The notes: generated from the sequence alone by a model not told the origin. 58,275 nucleotides of DNA from Algoriphagus boritolerans DSM 17298 = JCM 18970 (GCF_900108085.1 NZ_FNVR01000026.1:1-58275); one strand, 5' to 3'. Shown: positions 25,777 through 34,966, numbered from the stretch's first letter. Made by a program: numbers and translations.

Positions 25777-25845
25777 TATTTTTTGACGCTTTTCAGAAAA
25801 GTGGCTACTTTGATTTTAATACGATTTACACTAAGTGATTTCCCC

Positions 25846-26240
25846 CCGTTTCGCCCACTCCTTTTGTTCCGATCCATTCGCGCCATTTTCCAAATGACAG
25901 CTCTTTTCTCTCCACTCAAGGAAGGGGCTTTCACTCCCCACGGCTACCGCTTCACTCCACTTACCCTGCTCCTGAGTCCCGGCAAGCCTGGGACTCGGGA
26001 AGGCCGTTTCATGAAGCCGTAGCCCGAGCCTCCTTTAGAGGGACAAGCCTGTTTCCGATTTTTCTTCCAAGCACATCGATTTTTGTCCATTTCGGTCGGT
26101 GATTGCTCCGTTCCATTTTTCCCTTCTTAATCCTCCGGTCTATGACACGACGATGCAAAGATTGAGTGCGAACCTGCAACAGTCAAAAGTATGCTCCGCC
26201 CTTATCTAAAAAACAAAGTCTCCTACGGACTGCCTCCCGG
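25846..26240 (+). repeat. 400-bp non-coding repeat, full copy R1
   Basis: About 395 bp, matching R2 (35502-35905) along its length: start CCGTTTCGCCCACTCCTTT, middle GGGCTTTCACTCCCCACGGC and CGCTTCACTCCACTTACCCT, then ACACGACGATGCAAAG and GAGTGCGAACCTGCAACAGT, end TCCTACGGACTGCCTCCCGG. Reading frames differ between the copies, so it is not conserved as protein. It lies 274 bp before the AbiE operon. Confidence 0.8.
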
Positions 26241-26468
26241 ATTTATTGGAAATAATTCCATACGATTGAAGTGTGGGTTTTTACATGAGGTTAAGCCCCT
26301 CAAATCCAGAGTGAGTTGAATGGGCGTTGGGAGAAGTGTTGCGGATTGGTAATAAATCCTGTAATAGTGGGGCGCTGCCTGTCACAAATTCCGACAAGAT
26401 TTGTGACAACTCAGATTGACCGCTGTGATAAATAGTTTCTCTTTTTGTTAAGGATGAAATGATTATTT

Positions 26469-26497
26469 TGTCGCAAAAAAATACTATATTTGCGACA
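26469..26497 (+). promoter_or_regulatory. Operator/promoter of the AbiE locus
   Basis: Perfect 9-bp inverted repeat TGTCGCAAA (26469-26477) and TTTGCGACA (26489-26497), 11 bp apart, so the centres are 20 bp or two helical turns apart. The right half overlaps a TATATTTG box (26485-26492) that fits TAnnTTTG. AbiEi-type antitoxins are known to bind inverted repeats in their own promoter; this is the expected site for such autoregulation, 17 bp before the abiEi ATG. Confidence 0.75.
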
Positions 26498-26513
26498 TAT
26501 TACGCCAAATAAT

Positions 26514-27128
26514 ATGACTCAAAGTATTGATAATAAGGTGATTGTAAAGATAAAAAAAGCGGCAAGGGGTTCGCTATTTTTTGTCGATGACTTCTTATCA
26601 ATAGGCAATGCTAAAGCTGTGTCAAAAGCATTGGAGCGTCTGGTGCAACGCCAAGAATTGAATCGGGTAGCAAGAGGTCTCTATGCCCGCTTGGCTGAAG
26701 ACCCGATTTTAGGACCGTTAAAACCAAGTACGGAAGATATTGCAGAAGCCATCAGGCGAAGAGATAAGGCTAGGATAGTTCCTGCCGGTAGTTTGGCGTT
26801 GAATGCTTTGGGACTATCTACACAAGTGCAGATGAATGTGGTTTACTACACAGACGGCTCTACAAGAAAAATTGACTTGGGCAAAAGAAAGATAGTTTTT
26901 AAGAAAACAAGCCCAAGAAATTTAGCCACCATTGGAAAAATCAGCACATTGGTGATACAGGCATTGAAAGAGATTGGGAAAGACAAGGTCACTGAAGAGG
27001 AAGAGAATATCATCATAGGCCATTTGGCAAAAGAAGATCCCTACCGCTTGGAACATGATATCAAGCTGGCTCCAGAGTGGATCAGGATCATTATGCGAAA
27101 AGCCCTAAACACAACAAACAATGATTAA
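26514..27128 (+). CDS. abiEi: AbiEi-type antitoxin (DUF6088 family)
   Basis: 204 residues from the ATG at 26514 (MTQSIDNKVIVKIKKA); an upstream TTG at 26490 lies inside the operator and is unlikely. N-terminal winged-helix region (SLFFVDDFLSIGNAKAVSKALERLV, LNRVARGLYAR) is the DNA-binding part of type IV AbiE antitoxins; the C-terminal part carries the antitoxin function (VYYTDGSTRKIDLGKRKIVFK). It overlaps the toxin gene by 8 bp. An operator with a perfect inverted repeat lies directly upstream, supporting autoregulation. The gene is intact while the toxin is broken. Confidence 0.85.
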   Translation: MTQSIDNKVIVKIKKAARGSLFFVDDFLSIGNAKAVSKALERLVQRQELNRVARGLYARLAEDPILGPLKPSTEDIAEAIRRRDKARIVPAGSLALNALGLSTQVQMNVVYYTDGSTRKIDLGKRKIVFKKTSPRNLATIGKISTLVIQALKEIGKDKVTEEEENIIIGHLAKEDPYRLEHDIKLAPEWIRIIMRKALNTTNND

Positions 27129-28159
27129 GTGGCTCAATGTACCTGATCCTACCAAGCGGAATGCATACATACAAATAGCCGAGCAGATGGGTATGTCAGC
27201 CTTTGCCGTAGAAAAAGATTGGTGGGTGAGCCGCGCCTTGGATATCATTTTTCAGATGCCGATCGCTGCACACTTGGTATTCAAAGGCGGAACTTCTCTC
27301 AGTAAAGCCTGGAAACTTATCAATCGGTTTTCAGAAGATATTGATTTGGCAATCGACAAGGAGTTCTTCAATGGCTACAAAGGCGACATTTCAAAAACGA
27401 AAATCACCAGACTACGGAAAGAAGCGGGAGCCTATACCACAGGGGTTTTCTTTGAAGAGACAAGAAAAGTTTCGTGAAAACGGATTTACTAAACTTGAAT
27501 TCAAAGTAATAGAAGCTAAAGACAGCGATCAGGATCCAAGGGTCCTGGAAATCTATTATCCGAATCTCATTGTTCCAAGTACTGAATATGTTCTGCCAAG
27601 AGTACAAATAGAGGTCAGTTGCCGTTCGTTGAGAGAGCCATTTACTTTTCAGACATTTGGGGCATTAATAGATGAAGTGTATGCAGAAAGAGATTTTGCG
27701 GCACCTCTATTCGAAGTTCCTACAGTAAATCCGGAACGCACATTTTTGGAAAAGCTTTTCCTCTTGCATGAGGAGTTTCACCGCCCGGCAGAAAAAATGC
27801 GAGTAGATAGGCTAAGTCGACATCTCTACGATGTACACCAATTAGCCCAAGCAGGAATTGCAGCATCGGCATTCGGCGACAAGGAGTTGTATGAAACGAT
27901 CGTGTCCCACCGCTACAAATTTTCAAGAGTTGGGGAGGTGGATTATAATCACCACAACCCTAAAACACTGAATTCCATTCCCCCGGCTGAAGTGATAGAA
28001 GAGTGGGAGGCTGATTATGCCAAAATGAAAGAGGATATGATCTACGATGGGGATAAGCCCTCATTTGAAGATTTAATCAATAATTTGAAGGGATTAAAGG
28101 CGAAGCTTCAGGCAGTTGCCTGGGATTTCGATTGTAAATTTCCCAATCCAGCACAATAA
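27121..28159 (+). pseudogene. abiEii: AbiEii-type nucleotidyltransferase toxin, frameshifted
   Basis: The first frame (27121-27477) carries the nucleotidyltransferase motifs GGTSLSKAW (56-64) and SEDIDLAID (71-79) and then stops. The continuation lies in another frame: QEKFRENGFTKLEF and SDQDPRVLEIYYPNLIVPST, through NPERTFLEKLFLLHEEFHRP, to 28159. The shift falls within about 27455-27470, at GAAGAGACAAGAAAAG; a single-base deletion there would join the two into one ~345-residue AbiEii. These toxins transfer nucleotides onto tRNA or other targets. Alternatives are a sequencing error or programmed frameshifting. Confidence 0.82.
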
Positions 28160-28364
28160 ATAATAGTTTGAAATTCGGGGTTGGACAATGCCTTAAAAAC
28201 TCTAAGAGACACGGACTCCTAACATACTGCCTTCTGTTTTAATTTTCCAAGAAAGCCTTTTTCGAGGCTAACCATCTGGGGATAAAACAGTCGAAATGAT
28301 TAATACACTGCAAAAAAAGAAGTAATTGATTATTGATGCTTTTATATAAAATGTTTTTCAATAA

Positions 28365-28931
28365 TCAATTCAACTGGCTTGGGTTGATGGGCTTGTCTTG
28401 ACTTGAAGCCAGATAGACACCCAGTATTTTTTTCATTTGCTCTTTTGGTTTGGTAAGTTGAGTAAATCTGGAAGAGCCATCCAAGCTGAATATTCTGTCA
28501 TTTAAATCGAAGTTGAGCTCAGCAAGGCTCTTGTAGTACTCAGGATGCTGATGAAATTCTATTATATACAAGAGCTGGTTGATATGAGCAGTAGCGCTTC
28601 GATCAGCATCTGTGGGGAGGAAGTTAATTTCATCCATTAGCCAATTGACTTGCTCTTGAGTTGCATCGATGCCATCTACAGTTAGCTGGAGTTGAAGCTC
28701 TTCGGCGATCATCTCCCTAATATTCGGCAAGTCTTTCGCCGAGAGGTTTTCCAAAATCAGGGAATAATGAGTTTTTGGATTATAAAGCAACCAATTTTTT
28801 CTTCCACTGGTAAAAAAGACAGTAGCATTCCATTTTCCCAAGATTCCTGTGTTTTCAGTCGAACCAGAAGGGGTGATGTAATTTTTGATCAGTTTTTCCA
28901 GCTTTTTGCTGACATAGATTTGGGTGGACAT
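28365..28931 (-). CDS. DUF6933-like protein
   Basis: 188 residues. The N-terminal half reads QIYVSKKLEKLIKNY, WNATVFFTSGRKNWLLYNPK and THYSLILENLSAKDL, a pattern I associate with DUF6933, a plasmid/chromosomal family of unknown function. The C-terminal half is helical (INQLLYIIEFHQHPEYYKSL). No signal peptide or catalytic motif. It stands alone, convergent with the AbiE locus. Confidence 0.6.
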   Translation of the reverse strand: MSTQIYVSKKLEKLIKNYITPSGSTENTGILGKWNATVFFTSGRKNWLLYNPKTHYSLILENLSAKDLPNIREMIAEELQLQLTVDGIDATQEQVNWLMDEINFLPTDADRSATAHINQLLYIIEFHQHPEYYKSLAELNFDLNDRIFSLDGSSRFTQLTKPKEQMKKILGVYLASSQDKPINPSQLN

Positions 28932-29072
28932 GGCTGATAGATTTGAACTGTAAAGGTGGAGAATTTAAGTTTTCACTTTTTTTATTTATTGGGCTTTTCC
29001 TTCGGTCAGGCTTTCTGCTAGTTATTTTTCCCTTTTGCTGAGAAAGAATTTACTCTACTATCCTTAAGCAAA

Positions 29073-29345
29073 TTCCCCGTTTTGCCTACTTCCCGAGTTT
29101 GGTCCTTAAGCACCATTTTGCGGACGACAGCTTTCGTTTCTTTAATCTGGAACAGGGCTTTCACTTCCCATGGGCAAAGTTCCATTTCACTATACCTTTT
29201 ATTAAATTAATGTAAGCAGAGGACCTGGAAAGGCCGTTTCGGGGAACAATGCCCTAACCCCATTTACTGGGCCAAGCATTTTTTCGATTTTCCCAACAGT
29301 TGTAAGAAGAGATTTGTCCGTTTTCCAGTTCAATGAGGCGAAAAT
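29073..29345 (+). repeat. Degenerate copy R3 of the 400-bp repeat
   Basis: Order and landmarks of R1/R2 can be followed with many changes: CCCCGTTTTGCCTACTTCCC, CATTTTGCGGACGACAGCTT, AGGGCTTTCACTTCCCA, AAGGCCGTTTCGGGG, GGGCCAAGCATTTTTTCGAT, TTGTCCGTTTTCCAGT. The conserved 3' part with ACACGACGATGC is missing. It ends 58 bp before the start of the 359-residue gene. This fills most of the 472-bp gap 28932-29403. Confidence 0.6.
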
Positions 29346-29403
29346 TTATTCTTAAATATTTTTGAACGACATCTTTTGGTGGAGTCTTCCTTTTTTTTGA
29401 AGC

Positions 29404-30483
29404 ATGGAAAAGAGCCAAGAATTTGAATGTATTGTCAGTGCATTAAAAAAGATTCATCCAAATTATAAAAGTTTTTTGGACGAATTTTTTTCCAAAATCC
29501 AGCCCATATGGATGGGAAGGCAAGACAAAACAAAGTCACATTTCATTAACCTCTTAGGATTTGAATCCAAAGCCGAGGCAAAGCAAGTGCTTTATGATGT
29601 CCTGAAGGCTTTGGGTTGGATGGGAAAAGATTTTTTTAAACTTCAGATCCATAGTTGTGATTATTCAGAGCCTTCGGCAATAGTTCACATGATGCTGTCA
29701 ACTGGTGGATTTGCCCCGGTGACTTACTTTCCGGAGGCTGAGTATTGGATGAGGAATTGTGATTCTGATGAAAAATTAGTGCAGGCAATAAAGAACGAGC
29801 TAAATAAATGGTTCAAAAGTCGCACTTTACTACGGGTGTCACTGGCCGGCAAAACCTATGAGGCTTTATCGAATGGGAATTTGGTGATCAATTGGTTTGG
29901 GTTTTCGAATAATAGCAACCCTGAAAGTACAACCATTGCCCTAATGGATTTTGGACTGGATCAGAATGTCCACCTGTATGAAAAAGAGGTTAAGATTCAA
30001 TTGCCTTTGCATAGGGATCAGTTGATTCAATTTTATATGAAAGAAATAGGGCGATACAGCGATGCGTTAGATCCTAAGGACTTTGTATTCTTTTTGAAGG
30101 ACAAGAACAATTTTATTGACTTTAGAAATTCATTCCTTGAGGTGAGAACTCAATTTGAGGCGATGGCATCTAGAGAAATGGATTTGCCAATCCAGTGCCT
30201 GAAGTTTTTGGATTATGAATTTTTTGATCGATGGATTCCTGATCTATCAAATGTGGATGGATTGAAAAGTTCCTATTGGGATTTTTTGATGACAGGATTT
30301 GATTTCTTGAAGCGTACAAGAAAGGATTTTGATACAAATTTGGAGAAGATCAGTATCAATTTTAAAGGATATTGGATGCTTACCCTTTACTGGGATAATG
30401 GAGGAAAGTTTCTGTCAGGAAATGGACATTATTTAGTGGTCCATGAATTTGACTTTCCGCTTTTCCCAAAAGAAATTGAATGA
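29404..30483 (+). CDS. Unrecognised 359-residue protein
   Basis: No family could be named. The protein is soluble, without signal peptide or membrane segment, and rich in aromatic residues. Visible stretches: SALKKIHPNYKSFLDEFFSK, LGFESKAEAKQVLYDVLKAL, NGNLVINWFGFSNNS, YWDFLMTGFDFLKRTRKDFD, and an end YWMLTLYWDNGGKF ... HYLVVHEFDFPLFPKEIE. It is preceded by a degenerate 400-bp repeat and is convergent with the Hsp100-M41 gene, the two sharing a strong terminator at 30539. Since it sits in an island of defence-like genes, it may be cargo of that kind; that is inference only. Confidence 0.6.
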   Translation: MEKSQEFECIVSALKKIHPNYKSFLDEFFSKIQPIWMGRQDKTKSHFINLLGFESKAEAKQVLYDVLKALGWMGKDFFKLQIHSCDYSEPSAIVHMMLSTGGFAPVTYFPEAEYWMRNCDSDEKLVQAIKNELNKWFKSRTLLRVSLAGKTYEALSNGNLVINWFGFSNNSNPESTTIALMDFGLDQNVHLYEKEVKIQLPLHRDQLIQFYMKEIGRYSDALDPKDFVFFLKDKNNFIDFRNSFLEVRTQFEAMASREMDLPIQCLKFLDYEFFDRWIPDLSNVDGLKSSYWDFLMTGFDFLKRTRKDFDTNLEKISINFKGYWMLTLYWDNGGKFLSGNGHYLVVHEFDFPLFPKEIE

Positions 30484-30538
30484 AGAATCAAGCTTTAGTA
30501 AAAGGATCATTTGGGCTTGATTCATGAAGAAAAAAGCA

Positions 30539-30580
30539 GGGATGGAAAGAGCAGTTTCTCTCAAATTCCATCCCTTTTTT
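30539..30580. terminator. Terminator between the 359-residue gene and the Hsp100-M41 gene
   Basis: 9-bp perfect stem GGGATGGAA / TTCCATCCC (30539-30547 with 30566-30574) followed by TTTTTT on the plus strand and preceded by AAAAAAGCA, so it could work in both directions for the two convergent genes. Confidence 0.85.
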
Positions 30581-30637
30581 GTAAAATCAACCAATCCAAT
30601 TTTTTAGTTTAATCGAATAAATTCCCGGTAAATTTTC

Positions 30638-32629
30638 CTACTGGAAAGAGGTAGCCATTTCATTCACCGAGAAAAGAAGGTGTCTATAACCTGATTTTTT
30701 GGCCTTTAATTCTGCCTCCAAGTCGTAGGTTCCAAACTCATGTACAAGCTGGGTGAGAACTTCTTGCTCCATCGAAGCATGATCAGCCAAATACTTGGAC
30801 ATTTCAACCAAAAGGGCTCGCTCTCTTGCCAATATTCTCGCGGCAAGATCCTGTGCACTCCGCATGAACTTCATGACTTTATCTTCAATCGGCCCGATGT
30901 TGTGATAGTGGTTTTCAAAATGATCCTCCGTAGGAGCAATCCTCATCAAAAGGTCTGAAAACCCACTTTCCTTAAAATGGTTCATTGCCAATTCTGTTGC
31001 TTTTTCGAAATCTCCAGAAGAACCGGTAGAGACCATTTCAAATCCGAAGAGGGCCTTTTCTGCCAAGAACCCAGCTAAGAAAACTGCGATGGTATGGAGA
31101 AGGTTGGTCGGATTTCGGAGGATTACCACATCATGAGTGATAAATCCAGCGCTGTCCGAATCTGCTGCAACCGAGTTGATTTTGTCCGGTAAATTTGAAA
31201 AAAGAAACATGTGTACGATGGCATGTCCTGACTCATGCACTGCCACCACTGCCTGCAGATCATCCTTTCGACTTTCTTTAAGGTGTCGTACTTTCTGGGT
31301 TAGAGGAAAGGTTTTCTCCAAGATCATATCCTCGTCCTGTTTGAAGCAAATTGATAGGCCTTCATTGAAGTTTGCTTCCACGTCGGAGATTTGAGACTCC
31401 AATTTGAAATGCTCCATGAGAATCAGTGGAATCAAATCCTCGATGCCATACTTGATGGTGGACTTGAGCGGCCTGACCCCTTGGGTTGGTACGACACCTT
31501 CTTGGAAAACCCATTCGATAATTGTCGAACCGAAGTGAAGTCTGGCCTGAGTTTTTGCAAAATAATCGGTTGAAATAGTCAAGAGCTCTGATGCGATAAT
31601 AGCTCTGTAGGCCTGTTCGTTCAAGGAAGGATAAATGATGTGATTGTTGCCCAATCTGGAGATCTGCTCAGATCTAAACCGTCTTGACAAAGCACTTTTG
31701 ATATTCGGTAGCTTAATATCTTTTGTCAGTTTGTAAAATTTGTCCGGGGAAATGTCGGGTGATTGATCTTTGGCAAAAGGGTAAGCTTCGTCCAAATTTC
31801 CCACGACAAAAATCAAGGTTTGAGAAAAGTCCTGTTCGGAAGGCTTCAGCGTATTTGCCAGGCTATCCATCAGAAGTTTCCTGATCTCCAAGGTACCCAA
31901 AGTCTTGATATGCTTTCGGAGCTCATGGATATTTTCGAAGCGGGATTTGTTGATTTCCAGAATGGCTTTTAGCCTTTTCTTGTCAAAAATAAATCGAGCG
32001 TCATTCTCAGGCGTTTCTTCAACTTCGTCTGACTCATCATCATCATCTTCAAAATACCCAAAGTAATTGGACGAAACCATGCCCTGATGGATAGTCATTC
32101 CTTGGCTAACCCAGTAATCAAATTTGAATAAGACCGAGTTGAGGTTTCGTCTTCCGGCGATCATCTGCTCGATGTGATCAATCTTTCCATTGTCCAAAAG
32201 TTGCCAGATAACCCGCAGTTCCTTATGTGGAATTTCTTCTCCCATGCGAGTGATCGTTCTGCCCAGTTGAAATTCATCCAGGAGAATAATCCGAGGCTCG
32301 GGTCCTTTGAACTGGTAGGTCTCGGAGAGGATGGTACGGGGATTTCCTATTGGACCATGTCCCAATTCGCCCAAGTCAAACTGGAAGAATTGTGATTCAA
32401 ACTGGAGATATTTCACAATCTGTCGAATCAAGTCGGATTTACCCACTCCGGTCATTCCCCACAGATTGATGATTAGGGGACGTTTTTGGTTTTCAGGAAA
32501 GATATACCATGAAGCCATACTGGTGACTACTTGATCAATGACCTGATCTAGACCGAAAAACTTGGATTTCAGATAGATTTTAAGGTTTGAAAGTTCGGTT
32601 TGTTTTGCTGCGAGATTTTCTGTTTCCAT
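30638..32629 (-). CDS. Soluble Hsp100-type AAA+ ATPase fused to an M41 (FtsH-type) peptidase
   Basis: 663 residues from the ATG at 32629 (a TTG at 32656 would add nine, used for the following numbering). N-terminal AAA+ module of ClpA/ClpB second-domain type: FFGLDQVIDQVV (33-44), Walker A GMTGVGKS (67-74), Walker B IILLDE (123-128), sensor-1 VVGNLDE (N287), Arg-finger SRRFRSE (324-330) and sensor-2 GVRPLKST (393-400). C-terminal M41 zinc peptidase: HESGH (474-478) and the third ligand in STGSSGDFEKATELA (D549). Unlike FtsH there is no transmembrane segment and the ATPase is of the Hsp100 class; an acidic insert (EDDDDESDE) sits at 203-211. Expected to unfold and degrade proteins in the cytoplasm. 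Divergent from a WYL regulator. Confidence 0.85.
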   Translation of the reverse strand: METENLAAKQTELSNLKIYLKSKFFGLDQVIDQVVTSMASWYIFPENQKRPLIINLWGMTGVGKSDLIRQIVKYLQFESQFFQFDLGELGHGPIGNPRTILSETYQFKGPEPRIILLDEFQLGRTITRMGEEIPHKELRVIWQLLDNGKIDHIEQMIAGRRNLNSVLFKFDYWVSQGMTIHQGMVSSNYFGYFEDDDDESDEVEETPENDARFIFDKKRLKAILEINKSRFENIHELRKHIKTLGTLEIRKLLMDSLANTLKPSEQDFSQTLIFVVGNLDEAYPFAKDQSPDISPDKFYKLTKDIKLPNIKSALSRRFRSEQISRLGNNHIIYPSLNEQAYRAIIASELLTISTDYFAKTQARLHFGSTIIEWVFQEGVVPTQGVRPLKSTIKYGIEDLIPLILMEHFKLESQISDVEANFNEGLSICFKQDEDMILEKTFPLTQKVRHLKESRKDDLQAVVAVHESGHAIVHMFLFSNLPDKINSVAADSDSAGFITHDVVILRNPTNLLHTIAVFLAGFLAEKALFGFEMVSTGSSGDFEKATELAMNHFKESGFSDLLMRIAPTEDHFENHYHNIGPIEDKVMKFMRSAQDLAARILARERALLVEMSKYLADHASMEQEVLTQLVHEFGTYDLEAELKAKKSGYRHLLFSVNEMATSFQ

Positions 32630-32716
32630 TGTCTTGAGTTTTGGTTTGAGTGACAAACCAATGACTCAGAGCGTCAAAACTTGTCCGAGGGGGAAATATT
32701 TCAAAAATTATTTTAC

Positions 32717-32735
32717 AGCGACATGGTTTGTCGCT
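32717..32735. promoter_or_regulatory. Inverted repeat, possible operator of the Hsp100-M41 / WYL pair
   Basis: Perfect 6-bp inverted repeat AGCGAC (32717-32722) and GTCGCT (32730-32735), 7 bp apart, in the gap between the two divergent genes and 88 bp before the Hsp100-M41 start. A candidate binding site for the WYL protein; no direct proof. Confidence 0.35.
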
Positions 32736-32844
32736 TTCCCTACGTTCTTTGTCCGTATGTAATCGAGAAGGATATAAATTTAACTTCCCAATTCTAGCAA
32801 AAAGCCCTAAAATATCTCATCTAATCAATAAAATAATCAATCCT

Positions 32845-32941
32845 ATGAAATCAAGCATGACCCTTCGGTGTCACACAGAGGAATGATTATCTGTCATGCG
32901 AAGATTCCATATGGCTGATTAAAAACAATTATAATCATATG
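32845..32941 (+). repeat. Leader element copy C (ATTCCATATGG family)
   Basis: Begins ATGAAATCAAGCATGACC and ends ATTATAATCATATGAAA, whose ATG starts the WYL gene. Between these lie a hairpin TGACCC-TTC-GGTGTCA (32858-32873, one bulge) and the block GCGAAGATTCCATATGGC. The possible second stem GGAAT / ATTCC is kept. Unlike copies A and B, the reading frame opened by the first ATG stops after 13 codons, so the conserved unit is not a peptide. Confidence 0.8.
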
Positions 32942-33850
32942 AAACAACTGGAAGTTTACGAGCGCATCTCCATTATCCTCAATCTCGCACAGAAAAGAGG
33001 AGGATTTTCTTGGGAAGAAATTTCCAGAAAGTTAGAAAACTTCTATCAGATGAAGGGAGAATTGAAAATGATCACCAAACGAACTTTCCAGCGGGATCTT
33101 CAGGAGATTCGGGATTTGCACGGTGTGGACATCCAATATAATAAACGGCTCCAGAAATATCAGATCGACGAAAAGGAATCCAGTCCTTATAAGATGGAGC
33201 TTTTGGCGTCGTTTGACTTGATCAATGCCTTTCATTTGCCCAGGAGTCTTGGGGGTTTTGTTTCTTTTGATGAGCGGAAAGCCAAGGGAACCGAATACCT
33301 CTTCGGTTTGGTCTATGCTATCCAAAATGGATTTTTTGTCAAAATAAGCTTTCAGGCATTTACCCAAACCGAACCTAGTGACCACTGGCTCGAACCCCTA
33401 GTGCTTAAGGAATTCAAAAATCGCTGGTATCTAATCGGAAAGAGTGAAGATGGACAGATTCAGCGATTTGCATTTGACCGGATTCTGGAAGTAGAGATCA
33501 GTAAAGTGAAAAAAAAGGGAAAGGGTACTGATTTTGATCTCCGGGAATATTACAACGGGGTATTTGGAATCAGCAATGAACTTGATCAGCCGGTGGAAGA
33601 GGTTGAGTTGATCATCGGCAAACTAAAGGCTCAATACATCAAGTCCATGCCTTTTCATTCCTCACAGGTGGTGGTATCAGAACGAGAGGAGGGAGTGCGT
33701 GTCAGGCTTCAGGTCAAGATCAATTATGACTTTGTATCAGAGATACTGTCTCATGGAGATGAGATCATTGTAGTTCGACCGGTCAAGCTGAAAGATGCTG
33801 TGCTCGAGCGGGCTAAAAATATTGTCCGAGGATACCTCAGACATGAATAG
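32939..33850 (+). CDS. WYL-domain transcriptional regulator
   Basis: 303 residues. N-terminal helix-turn-helix (about 1-65; LEVYERISIILNLAQKRGGF, TKRTFQRDLQEIRDLHG) and a WYL domain (about 135-200; HWLEPLVLKEFKNRWYLIGK, QRFAFDRILEVEI), followed by the C-terminal WCX-like part. WYL proteins sense ligands, often nucleic acids or nucleotides, and commonly control defence genes. Its start codon is supplied by leader element C. Divergent from the Hsp100-M41 gene, which is the obvious target. Confidence 0.88.
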   Translation: MKQLEVYERISIILNLAQKRGGFSWEEISRKLENFYQMKGELKMITKRTFQRDLQEIRDLHGVDIQYNKRLQKYQIDEKESSPYKMELLASFDLINAFHLPRSLGGFVSFDERKAKGTEYLFGLVYAIQNGFFVKISFQAFTQTEPSDHWLEPLVLKEFKNRWYLIGKSEDGQIQRFAFDRILEVEISKVKKKGKGTDFDLREYYNGVFGISNELDQPVEEVELIIGKLKAQYIKSMPFHSSQVVVSEREEGVRVRLQVKINYDFVSEILSHGDEIIVVRPVKLKDAVLERAKNIVRGYLRHE

Positions 33851-34038
33851 ATAGTTGTATTATAAAATTTGGAAAAATAATGGAAACCCGTATTTTTACA
33901 TAATGCCTTTTTTATCGGCTTTTACCTCTTGATCTTTTTGGGATTGGGTTTCGAAATCACCATTATTTCCATGCTTGCCCATGTGTTATCGGAGTTGAAT
34001 TTGATTTATAGAATATTACATAGAAACAAACATTAATC

Positions 34039-34851
34039 ATGGAACTAAACTTAAACTTTTCAGACTTAAAAACATTTGAAGAAGCTGTAGAAATTCAGAG
34101 AAGTCTTGAAGGGGAAAATTCAGATATTAAATCTTTTGGAGGAACTAATTCTATAAAAAAGACCCCAGGAATTTATGTTTTAACTCCTTTTAAGGTTCCT
34201 TACTACGTTGGATTATCAACCGTGAGGGGAAAGAAATACTGGAATCTTCAGAGGGTTATTCAACATGTTAAAAAAATCAAAAGCAATTCCTGCACTTATG
34301 TGATTTTCAAATCAATTGTGTATAAATCTGCTTTTCCAAAAAGGGATATAATGATCCCGAGACTTTATCAACCAACGAAGCCGCCAATTAATTTCCTTGC
34401 CTATGCCAGGAGCTTTGCTCTTTTCTGGAGAGAGAAAAAGGGATTGGGATTTCTAAACCCTTCAATTTTGATAAATCCATCAAATCCTTGGTTACCTGTT
34501 TCGAATGTCAAAGATCCATTAAGAAGTCAAATATCGCATGTTGTGAATACTGTGTTTTCATCACCTGATTTTTCCTTTTTTTATTTAGAAGTTCCTCAAA
34601 TAATAGGAATGACCAATGAGAAAGAAGTTTTAAAGTGTTTAGAGACAATCGTAAAGTACTCATTGATGACCAACACTGTATCTGATTCATTAAAAATTAA
34701 TTCAATTGCAGGGAAGTTAAAGTCTTTTGGGATTTCAAAAATCACTATTGCCTGTCCAAATGTCGCAATAAAGAATTTGTTTTATCCTTTTCCCCATGAC
34801 GACAACCATAATCCAGTTTCTGCTCTTAGGGGAGTGGTAAACATTATTTGA
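34039..34851 (+). CDS. Protein with a possible GIY-YIG-like domain
   Basis: 270 residues. Residues 41-95 resemble a GIY-YIG core: KKTPGIYVLTPFKVPYYVGLS gives GIY at 50-52 and YVG at 62-64 spaced as expected, followed by a basic stretch (RGKKYWNLQRVIQHVKKIKS). The remainder, with PRLYQPTKPPINFLAYARSF and YLEVPQIIGMTNEKEVLKCL, is unknown. The catalytic Arg and Glu cannot be assigned with confidence, so activity is uncertain. AT-rich composition unlike its upstream neighbour suggests separate transfer. It follows the WYL gene on the same strand after 188 bp. Confidence 0.5.
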   Translation: MELNLNFSDLKTFEEAVEIQRSLEGENSDIKSFGGTNSIKKTPGIYVLTPFKVPYYVGLSTVRGKKYWNLQRVIQHVKKIKSNSCTYVIFKSIVYKSAFPKRDIMIPRLYQPTKPPINFLAYARSFALFWREKKGLGFLNPSILINPSNPWLPVSNVKDPLRSQISHVVNTVFSSPDFSFFYLEVPQIIGMTNEKEVLKCLETIVKYSLMTNTVSDSLKINSIAGKLKSFGISKITIACPNVAIKNLFYPFPHDDNHNPVSALRGVVNII

Positions 34852-34966
34852 AATGGAGACGAAGCAATGTAAACTGTTACAATTATTACTTGAACATAGC
34901 TTGAAATGTGTAAAAAATAAAATTAGTTTATACTAAGTCTTCTCTCCTAAGAGCCGGAGTTCCTTC

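Noticed and set aside
25765..26022. 85-codon plus-strand frame overlapping repeat R1
   Set aside because: Low-complexity, Pro/Arg/Leu-rich translation with no counterpart in the R2 copy; treated as non-coding repeat.
26490..26513. Upstream TTG start for AbiEi
   Set aside because: It falls within the right half of the inverted-repeat operator and the -7 box, so it would not be in the transcript.
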